NCBI GenBank assembly: GCA_037501455.1
Contig: CM074856.1
Location: forward strand, 15,707,001 to 15,771,000
Length of the DNA stretch: 64,000 nucleotides
From: Lantana camara
Taxonomy: Eukaryota; Streptophyta; Magnoliopsida; Lamiales; Verbenaceae
Direction of reading: 5' to 3'
The stretch's first letter is position 1; every line of letters begins with the position of its first letter. Below the pieces are notes generated by a model that did not search any database, was not told the DNA's origin, and was given only the letters and a program-made list of their open reading frames with translations. The position numbers and the translations under genes were made by a program. This document shows, piece by piece, positions 12,598 through 22,801 of this stretch.

Positions 12598-13043
12598 TGT
12601 AACAACCCGAAAACCCGCCTGTCGATATTGTCCGCTTTGGTGGGCTAAGCGACACCACCCTCACGGTTTTGTTTCTCCCGATGGAATTTAAGCCCGAAGG
12701 CGCCCACCCAGGAAAAGGCCTCAACAAGGGAAAGGTATCCACCCCCTTATAAAGGAGGCTTTGTTCCCCTTTCCAACCGATGTGGGACAAGCACTTTGAG
12801 CTTTACAGTCCACCCCCCCATAAGGGCCCAGCGTCCTCGCTGGCACACCGGCCCGGGTCCCGGCTCTGATACCATTTGTAACAGCCCGAAAACCCGCCTG
12901 TCGATATTGTCCGCTTTGGTGGGCTAAGCGACACCACCCTCACGGTTTTGTTTCTCCCGATGGAATTTAAGCCCGAAGGCGCCCACCCAGGAAAAGGCCT
13001 CAACAAGGGAAAGGTATCCACCCCCTTATAAAGGAGGCTTTGT
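12598..13043 (-). mobile_element. TRIM (miniature LTR element) nested in the solo LTR
   Basis: Two direct repeats begin TGTAACARCCCGAAAACCCG, at 12598-12807 and 12877-13043. Between them the plus strand has GGCTCTGATACCA (12862-12874), the reverse complement of a tRNA-Met primer site, 2 bp from the right repeat. The element therefore reads on the minus strand: 5' LTR, primer site, a tiny internal region and 3' LTR. It has no coding capacity. The upstream (right) LTR lacks about 43 bp that the left copy has, so one end is truncated and no target duplication could be confirmed. Frames at 12539-13060 are repeat sequence, not genes. Confidence 0.82.
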
Positions 13044-13638
13044 GGATTCATTGTGAACATTCATTTCTCGCCAAAACTTTTGGTAGGATATTCAAATTAA
13101 AGGTTTTACATTAAAATATTGACTCGTTGAAAACTCGATATATATCTTTATATAGTTTTGGCCAAAATCTTGCACATTAGGTGTTTTGGGTCATATCTTT
13201 AGCTAATAGAAGAAAAACCCACCTGGTAGACAAAAGAACCTGACAAAGACCTCACTGCTCAACCTCGTCTCCCACTGGATCAATATCTGTGTGACAAAGG
13301 TAGTGTGAGACTCAAATATGACCACATTTGACGCTCGGCTATGCAATGACATGTTATGGAATGCTTGAAACATAATAACATGTCCAAATATGATCATGAA
13401 TACCATGGAATTCAATTAAACACATCATTCATCAAATTTCGTTCAATATACGATAAAATCGTATTCATTCCCGTTCATGACTTTCATAACCTTTCATTCT
13501 TGCATTCATATAGTTCTTGGAATCATAAATCAGTTATAGAACATAGCTCAACCAATTCATGTTGTATATATTTCACAAATACGAACCATAAACGTAATAC
13601 AAGCAATGAAAGAGGTTCCCCAAAGCTGTCAATTCAGA

Positions 13639-13820
13639 TGACACGACCATGTTACATTTTCAAAGGATTTGGACACGGCCGTATCCGAGGTTTAAAAATT
13701 AAAATTCCCAAGTCGAGGGCTTGACACGGCCGTGTTGAGTTTTCAAAGCATTTGGACACGGCAGTGTCCTATTTTCTGAAATTATTTTTCTCAAGTCGAG
13801 AGCCCAACACGGCCGTGTCA
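13639..13820. repeat. Array of 16-bp palindromes GGACACGGCCGTGTCC
   Basis: Copies lie at 13671-13686, 13722-13737, 13754-13769 and 13805-13820, with a weaker one at 13639-13654. All lie in the solo LTR. The core ACGGCCGT and the 16-bp size equal those of the array in the 5501-8167 LTR, but the arms are GGAC/GTCC rather than GGGA/TCCC. Confidence 0.85.
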
Positions 13821-15129
13821 GCTCGTCGTCAAGAAAAGAAAGAACAGAGCATAAGCTCTGTTTCGTGAGGGAAAAGCTTTGAAGAAGCACGGGCAGCAAC
13901 AAGGAAGCTCTTAGGTACCCTTAGACACGAATTCAATCCATATAATTCATACAAATCATGTAACTTATTCATATTTACAAGAATTCATGCATAAGGTTGG
14001 CAAATGATCACCCAAAATCAAGCCTTCAAACATGGAAGCTTTAAGCTCCTTCAATGGCAACTCATGCTATAATCAATCAATATGAAATTCAAGTATATAG
14101 AAATGCTAAGGAAGCTTCAAGCAACAATTTCCATGCCTCAAATCTCACTTTAAATCATGAAATCCAATGATCAAGAACCAAACCCCAAATCATGCTTTCA
14201 TTCAAACCATATGAATTCTCCACTCATGCCAAGTTTCCATAGATAAAAAGATAGAGGAGAAGATGGAGGTAGCAAATCACCAATTACCTTGGAAGAAGAT
14301 TGGATGAAAGTTGATCTTGAGCTCAAATTATAGAAGATCAAAAGGAGGGTTTTCTTGGAGCTTCTCTTCTCTTCTTGGGATGGCTAATGATCGATATATG
14401 TGGTAGCATGAGGAAGGAAATGCTGATATCTAGTGGAGAAATGGGTAGAATTCGGGTCGGTCCAAGTCCAGTTCGTTTAAATAAAAGGTTCAAACAAGTT
14501 ATAAAGTCGAGGCTATGGAAAGGTTCGTCGTCGAAGGCTCAAATGATATCGAAAAGGTATAAGGCCAAGTTTAAAGGATAGGAATCGTCGAAACAAGTTC
14601 AACGCCAAAGACGGATCTCGATTTCGAGGTCCGGAGCTCAAGATATCGCGAAAACCGTTCAGGGTTGTCTATTATACAAATAGGTCCATAAACTTTCAAA
14701 AAGTGGCAATTAAGCCCAAACTCAATTTCCAATTGAGTCCAAAACATTTAAATAAGTTACAATCAAGCCCACGACACGCACATATAACACGAAAGATTTC
14801 AATTAACACCAAATTCACGAAATTCACATTTCCACAATTTCATTCATATATTCATAGCACACATTGGAATTCATATGAAATTTAGACAAATAATTCAAAT
14901 TATAAACAAATTCAATTAATAAATCAAAGTATAACTCATATAATTAAATGTAAATGCGCACGTAACACTTACTTGCACGTTTGAACACATGGGGCGTTAC
15001 ACTATCCCATTTGGGGTTGGCAATATTGGACTGAAATCCATGAATGCGACCCAACCCATTTAGTTTGGATTGTATTTAATAAGTTTTAAATTGGATCAAT
15101 TATGGACTGAATCAAGTGTGGGTTGGAAG

Positions 15130-15612
15130 TAGGCATGGCATTGGGTGGGTATTACCCCACCAATGCTCAAATCCAAACAATATTTGAACTTTTAAAATTC
15201 AAGTTTAATCCAAACTTAATATGTCAAAATCTAATTGATTTTTATCCAAAATAAATTCAAAACTTGTGGGTGGGCTTCCAAACTTATCCAAAATTTTAGA
15301 AATCCATTGGATATTTTTGAAAGCCCAATAAAAAATCTATTGAAATATATTTATATATATATATATATATTAAATGCACACGCAAAATTAAAATTAATGA
15401 AAAATTTGAGAAATAGAGAGGGTTTGTCCATTTGGCCTTTGGGTATTTTCAGGTTTTGAAACTCATGAATAAAAATTCAATTCAAACCCATATTAATTAA
15501 AATATGGACTTGGATTTAAATTTGGGCTTGATATAAAAATATGGATTTAATTCGATTAGATAATTAAATTTCAGTGTTTGGGTTGGGGATTTCCCACCCA
15601 ATGTCAAGCCTA
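15130..15612. mobile_element. hAT-type MITE, 483 bp
   Basis: About 20-bp terminal inverted repeats TAGGCATGGCATTGGGTGGG and CCCACCCAATGTCAAGCCTA are flanked by the 8-bp duplication GTTGGAAG (15122-15129) and GTTGAAAG (15613-15620), which differ at one base. An 8-bp duplication and a TAGG..TGGCA end are typical of hAT. The interior is non-coding and contains a TA microsatellite near 15351-15370. Confidence 0.87.
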
Positions 15613-15625
15613 GTTGAAAGAATAA

Positions 15626-15756
15626 GGAAAATTCTTCCCTGAGCCAGGTGTTCCTACACCCCGCTCTAATACAGATAAATAAAAAAAATAAAAAAAATTA
15701 TTATTATTTTTTTACCTGTATTAGAGCCGGGTGTACTGTTCAGGGAAGAATTTCCC
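15626..15756. mobile_element. Mutator-like MITE, 131 bp
   Basis: Inverted repeats of about 45 bp, beginning GGAAAATTCTTCCCTGA on the left with its complement on the right, enclose a short A/T spacer. The flanks carry the 9-bp duplication AAAGAATAA (15617-15625 and 15757-15765). A 9-bp duplication with long inverted repeats fits Mutator-like elements. Confidence 0.85.
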
Positions 15757-15765
15757 AAAGAATAA

Positions 15766-16137
15766 TGTGTTACTAATTGATTGAATTGGATTAAAGCTCT
15801 TCTTAACCACACGTACTTTCTCGTGGTGAGATAAAACACTTAAGAACAATGCAACTTGCTCAGGTATAGATACGCCTCTAGAGTTTACCAGGCCACCCCG
15901 TTGTTCTAAAACTAGACATAACCTTCCAAAAGCATTTCTACCTAATCTTAAAAGATCAATACAGTCTTGTTCGTTATCATAAATAAGGCCACTTAAATGC
16001 TCAATTTGAGATGGAATCCTACTCAACACACTGTAAGTTATACGTCTAGTCCTGCTCCTACGAGGAGTCTATCATTACGCTTCCTTAGAACAACCAAGAA
16101 TAAGAAGAGAATACACATGATTTGAATCCGCAGACAT
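15766..16137 (-). pseudogene. PIF/Harbinger transposase N-terminal remnant
   Basis: The minus-strand frame contains a segment like the N-terminal domain (DUF8040 type) of plant HARBI1-like nucleases: DLLRLGRNAFGRLC, then LVLEQRGGLV, then EQVALFLSVLSHHEKVRVVK. An upstream ATG at 16137 is in frame, but three stops follow at about 16071-16079. The DDE catalytic part is missing. Its downstream side is cut by the Mutator-like MITE and a hAT MITE, and another hAT element sits just upstream. Confidence 0.7.
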
Positions 16138-16242
16138 TCCAATACGACTACGGCCTCGGCTTCAAGTGATTCAACCTCCATTTTCTACGCAAAATACACT
16201 TTTTTATAAGTATTAAAACAAAAAGTAATAACTACTGGCAAC

Positions 16243-16629
16243 TAGGGGTGGGCGCGGGATGGGATTTTCGGGATTCGGGATTTTCGGGATCGGGATCGGG
16301 ATACCTCGGAAATACTTTTTTCTTTTTTTTTTTCTTTTGATAATTTGTAATTTTTTATATATTTTTTTTTATTCTATTGAACATGGAAAATATTTTAATA
16401 TCTTATTATGTAACTTTATATATATATATTCTGTAACGTATATATATATATATATATATACCCGACATTATCGGGACGGGATCGGGATCGGGATACCCCG
16501 GAAATACTTTTTTCTTTTTTTTTTTCTTTTGATAATTTGTAATTTTTTATATATTTTTTTTTATTCTATTGAACATGGAAAATATTTTAATATCTTATTA
16601 TGTAACTTTATATATATATATTCTGTAAC

Positions 16630-16707
<78 letters not shown>

Positions 16708-16892
16708 TGTAACTTAATTTGAGAAAAAAGTGCAACATATATATATGTAGTCATACTGATCACTGCACACCATCCATTTTATGAGCATTTTATTAATCTA
16801 ATTTAAGTCTAAAATCACTTCTTATGTTTTTTTTTTTGGTGAACAAAAATCACGTCTTATGTATATATATTATAATATATAAAAATACGTCT

Positions 16893-16948
<56 letters not shown>

Positions 16949-17142
16949 TTATAATCGGGATTTTTGGGATCCCGAATTTCCCGAAAATTTTAAAAATAAT
17001 TCCCGATCCCGATCCCAAATTTTTAATCGGGATCGGGATCCCGTCCCAATTTTTTTTTTTCCCGAATTTTCCGTCCCGAATGGGAAATTCCCGATCGGGA
17101 TGGGACGGGTCCCGAAAATCCCGATCCCGATGCCCACCCCTA
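16243..17142. mobile_element. hAT-type non-autonomous element, 900 bp
   Basis: Ends TAGGGGTGGGC and GCCCACCCCTA are inverted repeats flanked by CTGGCAAC (16235-16242) and TTGGCAAC (17143-17150), an 8-bp duplication with one mismatch. Both ends are extended by reiterated GGGATC or GATCCC. Inside, a block of about 192 bp starting at GGGATACC is tandemly duplicated (starts near 16300 and 16492). The open frames here are TA-repeat artefacts. Confidence 0.88.
16632..16706. repeat. (TA)n microsatellite
   Basis: A TA run of about 75 bp lies at the end of the second internal copy of the hAT element. A second run of about 50 bp is at 16889-16942. The first copy of the duplication carries only about 20 bp of TA, so the array expanded after duplication. 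Confidence 0.9.
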
Positions 17143-17150
17143 TTGGCAAC

Positions 17151-19000
17151 ACGTAGAGATGTACAATAACAACTGATGAGGTTGTACTCAAATACTCTCT
17201 GGACGGTTCAGCACTCCAGTCCCACACATAAAACCAAATTGGTCAAGCGTCTCCAGACATCAAAATCACAAAGATATGGAACATAATGTATTTTATACAT
17301 TTGGTAATGAATTGGAAATCAGTAACAGTTAAACTATTATAACTTATAAGTGAGGTTTAATGAAAATTGGCTCATTTTATCGATAGGAAATAACTATTGG
17401 CAACACGTAGAGGAGCTTCATATAACCAATTTATAAAAGAAAACTTTTGCTTGGAAGCCTGACTTTGCTAGGATCACAAGACTGTAAGACTTCCGCACTT
17501 ATGTCAACAATTACAACTATTAATCAATCACATTATCAGAAAGCTATACATGACAAACAGTTTTCGAGAATTCATGGGAGTACAGGCCTCAAGAACACAA
17601 CTTTTCAACACAATCAATACATGAATAGCAGGTCCTATAGCACACAACTTTTCAAAACAATCAATACATAAATATATGTTCATGAAGTATGTCGAAGGGA
17701 TGAAGCGACACAAGCAATCACAATAGCTTGAGGTATATTTAGCAAACTAAGTTAAGATCGAACTCCAATTTTGGATGAGAAGTGGAGGAATTTTTTACCT
17801 TCTTGTTGAGATTCAGATAATCCAGAGATTTCACGGCAACAATCCAAGAACAAATCGCTTTGCACAATGATTCTTCTCCTTTGATGAATTTTGAGCTCTA
17901 CTTCGTGGGTATTCTTCCGCTCTGCATCGTGGGTATAACGGAGATGATTTTTGGCCTCCGTGGCTAACGTGAGAAAAGAGGTTATGTTATTTTTTTTTTA
18001 ATAAATAATAATGGCAAAAACTTGTAAATAAATCAAAGATTTGGGCAAATGAGTAAAATACCAATGCCGATAAAAATCATGTTTTCTCAAACACGGCAAA
18101 ATGCCATGTGAGAGAAAACCAACAAAATCTTCTCTATCCCACGGGGCCGTAGAGATTTTGGCAGAAAAACCAACTTGAAAAGTGAAAAGTAAATGGTAGA
18201 TTTTGACATTTAATTAATTTTATCTGCCAGATTAAGTAAAAGTAAACGACTTCTTAATGGTTTAAGTCCAACTAATTGATTTTAATATAATATTACTATT
18301 TTACCCTTACAATATATGCTACACTTTTATTTTTCTCTCTTTCTTTTGAAGTTGTCGAGATGCATCTATCATTTGCACCTTTATTTTACGGTCCTTTTCT
18401 TTAAATAAAAATATGAACACTCAAATAAAATTCAAATTCGAGATATTAGGAGTTTTTTACAAAAATAGTATTTGATTTTTATTTTATTAATAAAATAATA
18501 TTTCTTATGAAAGTATTAATATTTTGGTATAAGTCGTGGATGCTTCTTGCAACTCCACTAAAATATTTTTTAATATATTCTTTTATTGCTATATACTTTT
18601 TGTTATTTATAGATTTGACCCCAAAACTTTTAAAGTATTTTAATTAAGTATATAAAGTATATTTTTCTGCATAATACTAAACATAAGAGCATAGATATCG
18701 AAATTAATCATGCTTAATGAATAGAAGTACTCTAAAATTCATCCTATAATTCATAAAACACACAAATAATTTATAAAAAATTTATTACCCCTCTTTATCT
18801 CCTTCCTCTTCTACAGTTCTGATTTATTGATCCCCTAAGACTCGTCTTCGTTTCTCCTCGGTTAGCCCTTCTTGTTCCAAAAGTCCTCACAGCTCCACGC
18901 TTTCACGGACATCAACTGGAAACAGACTTCAACCTCCAACGGAAAACCTCACTACGGCTTATCAGGCTCAATAAAAAGTTTTGTAGAAAATATACTGGAG
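17151..19000. other. Intergenic DNA, no gene recognised
   Basis: AT-rich sequence. A short duplicated phrase (ACAACTTTTCAAMACAATCAATACAT) occurs at about 17597 and 17643, and TATTGGCAACACGTAGAG occurs at 17141 and again near 17394. A slightly GC-richer part at 17870-17970 could be an old exon but shows no motif. The left edge of the endogenous pararetrovirus lies somewhere around 18.95-19.2 kb. Confidence 0.5.
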
Positions 19001-19194
19001 TAAAAAGATTTAATAAAACTCTTAACAAAGTATTTATCTCGTGTATATGAAAAGGAGAATTTTATTTCCTTCAAAAGTGGTTTATACAAACATTATATAT
19101 TCTGAAAAGAGGATTTTTCCTGGAAATACAACACTCAACACTCAGAAACTGAAAGACTCAAAGATTATTTTACATATGACTCTCTGAATTCAAG

Positions 19195-19424
19195 ACAAGG
19201 TGTTTATCACCATACAAGAGGACTCTATTTATAGGCTATATTCTCGCTACTGTTTGGACTTGAAATTTTTATTTGGAATCCGCTGCTTTAATCTTCAACG
19301 ATCCAGATCTTGCCGACACTTTTCTATGGTTGAGATTCTGCCGACACTTTTATCTGCCACTTGATAATTGGAGTATGACGCCATGGCATTCGTCATTTCC
19401 TTGCTGATGTATGTGCTTACATCA
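19195..19424 (-). promoter_or_regulatory. 35S-like pararetroviral promoter
   Basis: On the minus strand, downstream of the transactivator-like ORF, TATAAATA lies at 19233-19226. About 145-200 bp upstream are paired as-1-like motifs: TGACG(10 nt)CGTCA at 19376-19395 and TGATGTATGTGCTTACATCA at 19405-19424. A phrase TGCCGACACTTTT occurs twice between them and the TATA box (near 19312 and 19339). Position and motifs match the pregenomic RNA promoter of caulimovirids. Confidence 0.7.
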
Positions 19425-20492
19425 CTGATGGTTACATCCCATCATCTTACAAGCTTCTTGTCTAGTCTCTGTGGTGCAGAAAAATTCATGTTTTTCGAAT
19501 TTATTTATGAATTCCATTAAAAAAGGAGAGCATATTTTTCCTCCTTTGGTGAGTAGAATCCAATTTCCTTTACTCATCAGCGTTTCGAACTTATATTTGT
19601 ACAGATTTTCTGCAACGCTGTGAATAGCCTTTATTCCCAATGCACGTCTTTGGACAATCCATTCTTTAGTAACTTGGATCTTCCTTAACGATTTATTTCC
19701 TTGCTCAAGCTTTATGGTGTCAGAAAGGTGGTCTGCAGTGATCATGAAGAAAGCTTCATGCCATATATGCTTCTCTAGTTCTGGAGATATAGTGTAGAAC
19801 TTGAGAACCACCTGCCTTCCTCTGGCAAATTTACTGATTTGAGATTTTAGGGTATCATCAAATCTGGAAATTTCCTTGAGATCTTTACTTGGGTAGATTA
19901 TATCAAGGAACCCAAAACAAGCATATCTATAAACTGCTTCGGGACATGCTCCCATGATGCAGGTCAATCTTGGATATATATTTTTTCCTTTGGAGAAAAA
20001 TATAGTATCTGTATTTTCCATACTATAAACTTCATCAACTGTATGAACATACATATGTTCCCATTCAGTGTTAGGAACATATTTTTCTATTTCAATCTTT
20101 ATTTCCTTTGAAGATAGCTCTCTTTCCAATTTTATTTCAATGACTGAGGGAGCTTTATTTTTGGCTTCTTCTTTATTTTTCTCGCCAGATGACTCAGCCT
20201 CATTTATTTTTCTTGACTCAAATTTTTCAATATATTTTTCTAACCTTTGAGTCACTTTATTTACCTTTTCCTGGTTTTCAGTTACCAAATCTATCAATGG
20301 AGGGAGATTTTTGTATAGATATTGTTCAAGAACCACAGTTCCTTCATAGGGATCTTCAGCCATGCTGTTGATATATGAGATCTCTTCTTTTATTTCAGAA
20401 ATATCAATTTTATCCTCCATCTGTAAATGAGAGAAAGATTTATTAACTTTCTTTTCAAGATTTTCTATAAGTGATTTTTGGGAAATCACCAC
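19422..20492 (-). CDS. Caulimovirid transactivator/viroplasmin-like protein
   Basis: An open frame of 356 codons lies after polymerase in genome order and directly before the 35S-like promoter, the position of the inclusion-body transactivator gene. The N-terminal third is Glu/Lys-rich and likely coiled coil. The centre has a globular part with GRQVVLKFYT and WHEAFFMI, reminiscent of the transactivator core; identity is judged by position and these weak motifs. The first in-frame ATG is at 20420 (residue 25 of the frame); the frame opens with GTG just after a stop. The family role is to allow reinitiation on polycistronic viral RNA and to form inclusion bodies. Confidence 0.65.
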   Translation of the reverse strand: MVISQKSLIENLEKKVNKSFSHLQMEDKIDISEIKEEISYINSMAEDPYEGTVVLEQYLYKNLPPLIDLVTENQEKVNKVTQRLEKYIEKFESRKINEAESSGEKNKEEAKNKAPSVIEIKLERELSSKEIKIEIEKYVPNTEWEHMYVHTVDEVYSMENTDTIFFSKGKNIYPRLTCIMGACPEAVYRYACFGFLDIIYPSKDLKEISRFDDTLKSQISKFARGRQVVLKFYTISPELEKHIWHEAFFMITADHLSDTIKLEQGNKSLRKIQVTKEWIVQRRALGIKAIHSVAENLYKYKFETLMSKGNWILLTKGGKICSPFLMEFINKFEKHEFFCTTETRQEACKMMGCNHQ

Positions 20493-20605
20493 CCATTAAC
20501 GGATTTGATTTTATCTTTACCATCTACCGTTTGAGATGGACTAGATATATGTATACCCATATATTGGTCTTCTAAGTTTCTATAAGTGATTTTTGGGAAA
20601 TCACC
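20464..20605 (-). repeat. Tandem duplication at the polymerase-transactivator junction
   Basis: The phrase TCTATAAGTGATTTTTGGGA occurs at 20464 and again at 20578. The segment after the first copy (20491-20570) recurs at 30309-30390, on the far side of the copia element, with about four substitutions. Before copia arrived the virus copy therefore had a roughly 114-bp tandem repeat here, and copia landed at its second junction. Confidence 0.75.
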
Positions 20606-22786
20606 TGTTGGGAATAGTGCCCTGAAAATTCAATTTGTTGAATTAATTAAACTGAATTTACAACAAGTTATGAGTATTTCACATATTAATAATTAATGAC
20701 GTGTGGTGGTATTCTCATATGAAATGTGTTTCATAGGAAAAGACTTTGAATACCGAAATCACGTGTCATTAAAGTTCTAGTCGGTAAGATAAGAATATGT
20801 TCTTATCAAGACTATAACGTGGTTATATAAGATGATTAGTCTTTCGTCATAGGGAATGGTGATTCCAATTATAACACGTTGATGATTTTCAATAGGATTG
20901 GAAACATCGAACTGGACCACTGAGATTATTCATTTTATACTGCTATCTAAAATGAAAAAAATCTCAGGAAGCATTGTACTCTTAATCCTGATAATATTTC
21001 GGCTTTAGGCATGTAGTGTTAGTCACTGTAACATACTCGAAGTGAGGTCTCGGTAACGGGTGGCCAAAATACTTTGTATGTTCGGTGGTTACATGAAATG
21101 TGCTAAAGAGTTATATTGATCGAGGAATCTGTGGCCTTGCTGGAAGGTAAGAGATATCCTTGAAATAGATTTGTAAAAGTTCGAATTAAGACTTTGGCCA
21201 AAGCACTTCGCGTGATAACGTCACCGAAGTTGTATGTTGAATGTGTTTCACATACAGAGAATTTGAACTTAAGGCAAATCAATAAATTTCAAATTAGAAA
21301 TGAAAAATAAATGATAGTAGTTGCAATTTATTTTTTCATGGATATCTACACGGAGGAGTAAAATGCGAAATTATTCTAGATCGAGAAATTCGTGAATAAT
21401 TTAATTAATTTTAGAGTGCAACAATATTTATTTAGTGGAATTAAATATTGTTAAACGGTAATTAATTACTATCATGAGATGATAATATATTAATCCGTTT
21501 GGAGCTAAAATTAATTAGTCCTGCAGGTCCCCCTGCAAGCCCCAAATTGAAAAACCCAGAGAGAAAATATTAAAAGGAAAAAGAGAAATGATTTTTCAAA
21601 GTGTTTGAAAATAGCCAAGGGATTTATTTTAAGAAAATAAATCAAGTTCCAAAGATTTGGAAATGCCCGGAATTTTATTTTGGAGAAAATAAAATTTTCA
21701 TCAAAAAAAAAAAAAATATATCGTTGATGACGTGGCATGCCACGTCAGCAAGATGGGTCTAGGTGGCGCTGACTGGGCAACCGCGTGGCACGCCACGTGT
21801 ACGACACGTGGACGGCCCTGATTGCGCCACGTCATCATGTTGACCGGGTCAAACGGGTCCAGGGTCGGGTCAACGGGTCGGATATCGGATAGGGTCGGAC
21901 CGGGTCCGGTTCCGGGTCGGAGCAGACCCGGACACGTGGCAGCCTCTGGAAAGGCCACGTCACCCAAAACCCTAGACCGAGAGTACATCACACGCGCCAC
22001 CTTGTGGCCGCGCGTGAGGGCGCGTGTGAGCTCCGATCGGGGCGTTCCCGGTGGCGTTGAACTCGTGGCGATGAGTGCTTCAACGTGGTCACCTCGATTT
22101 TCGTGTAAAAGTTGGCTACGCAAGTGGGGGTGTGAAATGACCATTTTACCCTTGCTTTTGTATCCAAAATGACCAAAACGCCCTCGGTTTTTCCCCTATA
22201 AATAGGGGCCTTGGGTCCTCATTTCTCATTCAACATTTTGGGAGAGGTTTTGGCTAGAGCATAGCTTTGAAACCATATCCCTTTTCTCCTAGTTAACTCC
22301 GATTGATTTTGGAATTAATTTTAATTAGGTGTTTATATAAAACGCCTAATTTCGGGAGAATAAACCCTGAAGAGGGTTTTTAGTTTAAATTTTATTTTCT
22401 CTAAGTATTTAGAGAAATACTTTCGGAGCCTACTCTCCGAGGGTGTCCCTGGGGTTATTGCAGGGAAGCTCTACCGGTCTCACGAGTGGGATAGGAGCTG
22501 GAAAAATGCCGTTAGATTGCCATGATTGCAGTACGGTAATAGTTTTCAGTTATTTTATTTTAAGCATGATAAATTATGTGCTCTTAAGTGTTAATTGCAT
22601 GTTAGATATTTATCTGCTTAAGTGATTTAAAATTTATTATCAATTGCATGTATATACTTGAGTAGATCCGGCTAAGTCTTCCGCTTTGTATTAAAATGTT
22701 CTAGAAATATTTTAATACTTGTATTATAATTAAAAATTTTAAAATGTGGTCCCGGACTGCTATTGTTCTGGGCCCGCCTCCCATCA
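20606..22786 (+). repeat. Left copia LTR, 2181 bp
   Basis: It begins TGTTGGGAATAG and ends CCCATCA. By eye it differs from the right LTR by under 20 substitutions plus one 12-bp indel and poly-A length, roughly 99 percent identity. GC-rich frames at 21701-22172 are repeated in both LTRs and are promoter DNA rather than genes. Confidence 0.93.
21730..22208 (+). promoter_or_regulatory. LTR promoter with dense ACGT boxes and TATA
   Basis: Seven ACGT cores lie within about 230 bp (starting 21730, 21742, 21795, 21806, 21829, 21934, 21957). Most are in G-box or ABRE-like contexts such as GACGTGGC, GCCACGTGT and ACACGTGG. A GGGTC-rich stretch lies among them. The TATA box is in CCCCTATAAATAGGGG at 22193-22208. 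The same array recurs in the right LTR. Such boxes bind bZIP factors in plants; control by stress or ABA is inference. Confidence 0.7.
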
Positions 22787-22788
22787 TG

Positions 22789-22801
22789 TGGTATCAGAGC
22801 C
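22789..22801 (+). other. Primer binding site, initiator tRNA-Met
   Basis: TGGTATCAGAGCC lies 2 bp after the left copia LTR and is complementary to the 3' end of tRNA-Met. Confidence 0.9.

Larger units (their letters stand above)
11779..15001 (-). mobile_element. Solo LTR of a gypsy element, 5-bp TSD CTATC
   Basis: On the minus strand the LTR runs from TGTAACGCCCCATG (15001) to GGGCGTTACA (11779). It is flanked by CTATC on both sides (11774-11778 and 15002-15006). Its end region resembles the reverse complement of the gypsy LTR at 5501-8167 (CATCCCCCGCACTAT and AGGCGGGAC blocks). Without the TRIM inside it, it is about 2.8 kb, close to that 2.67-kb LTR. No internal region remains, so recombination between two LTRs probably deleted the rest. 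Confidence 0.88.

Noticed and set aside
12449..13060. Duplicated 80-85 codon frames
   Set aside because: They match the two LTRs of a TRIM element and include no start or motif of a real gene.
16259..17227. Open frames of 92-152 codons
   Set aside because: They are translations of TA and GGGATC repeats inside a hAT element.
21701..22172. GC-rich open frames of 116-147 codons on both strands
   Set aside because: They lie in the copia LTR promoter, recur in the other LTR at 28775-29261 and contain G-box and GGGTC repeats; no protein motif.
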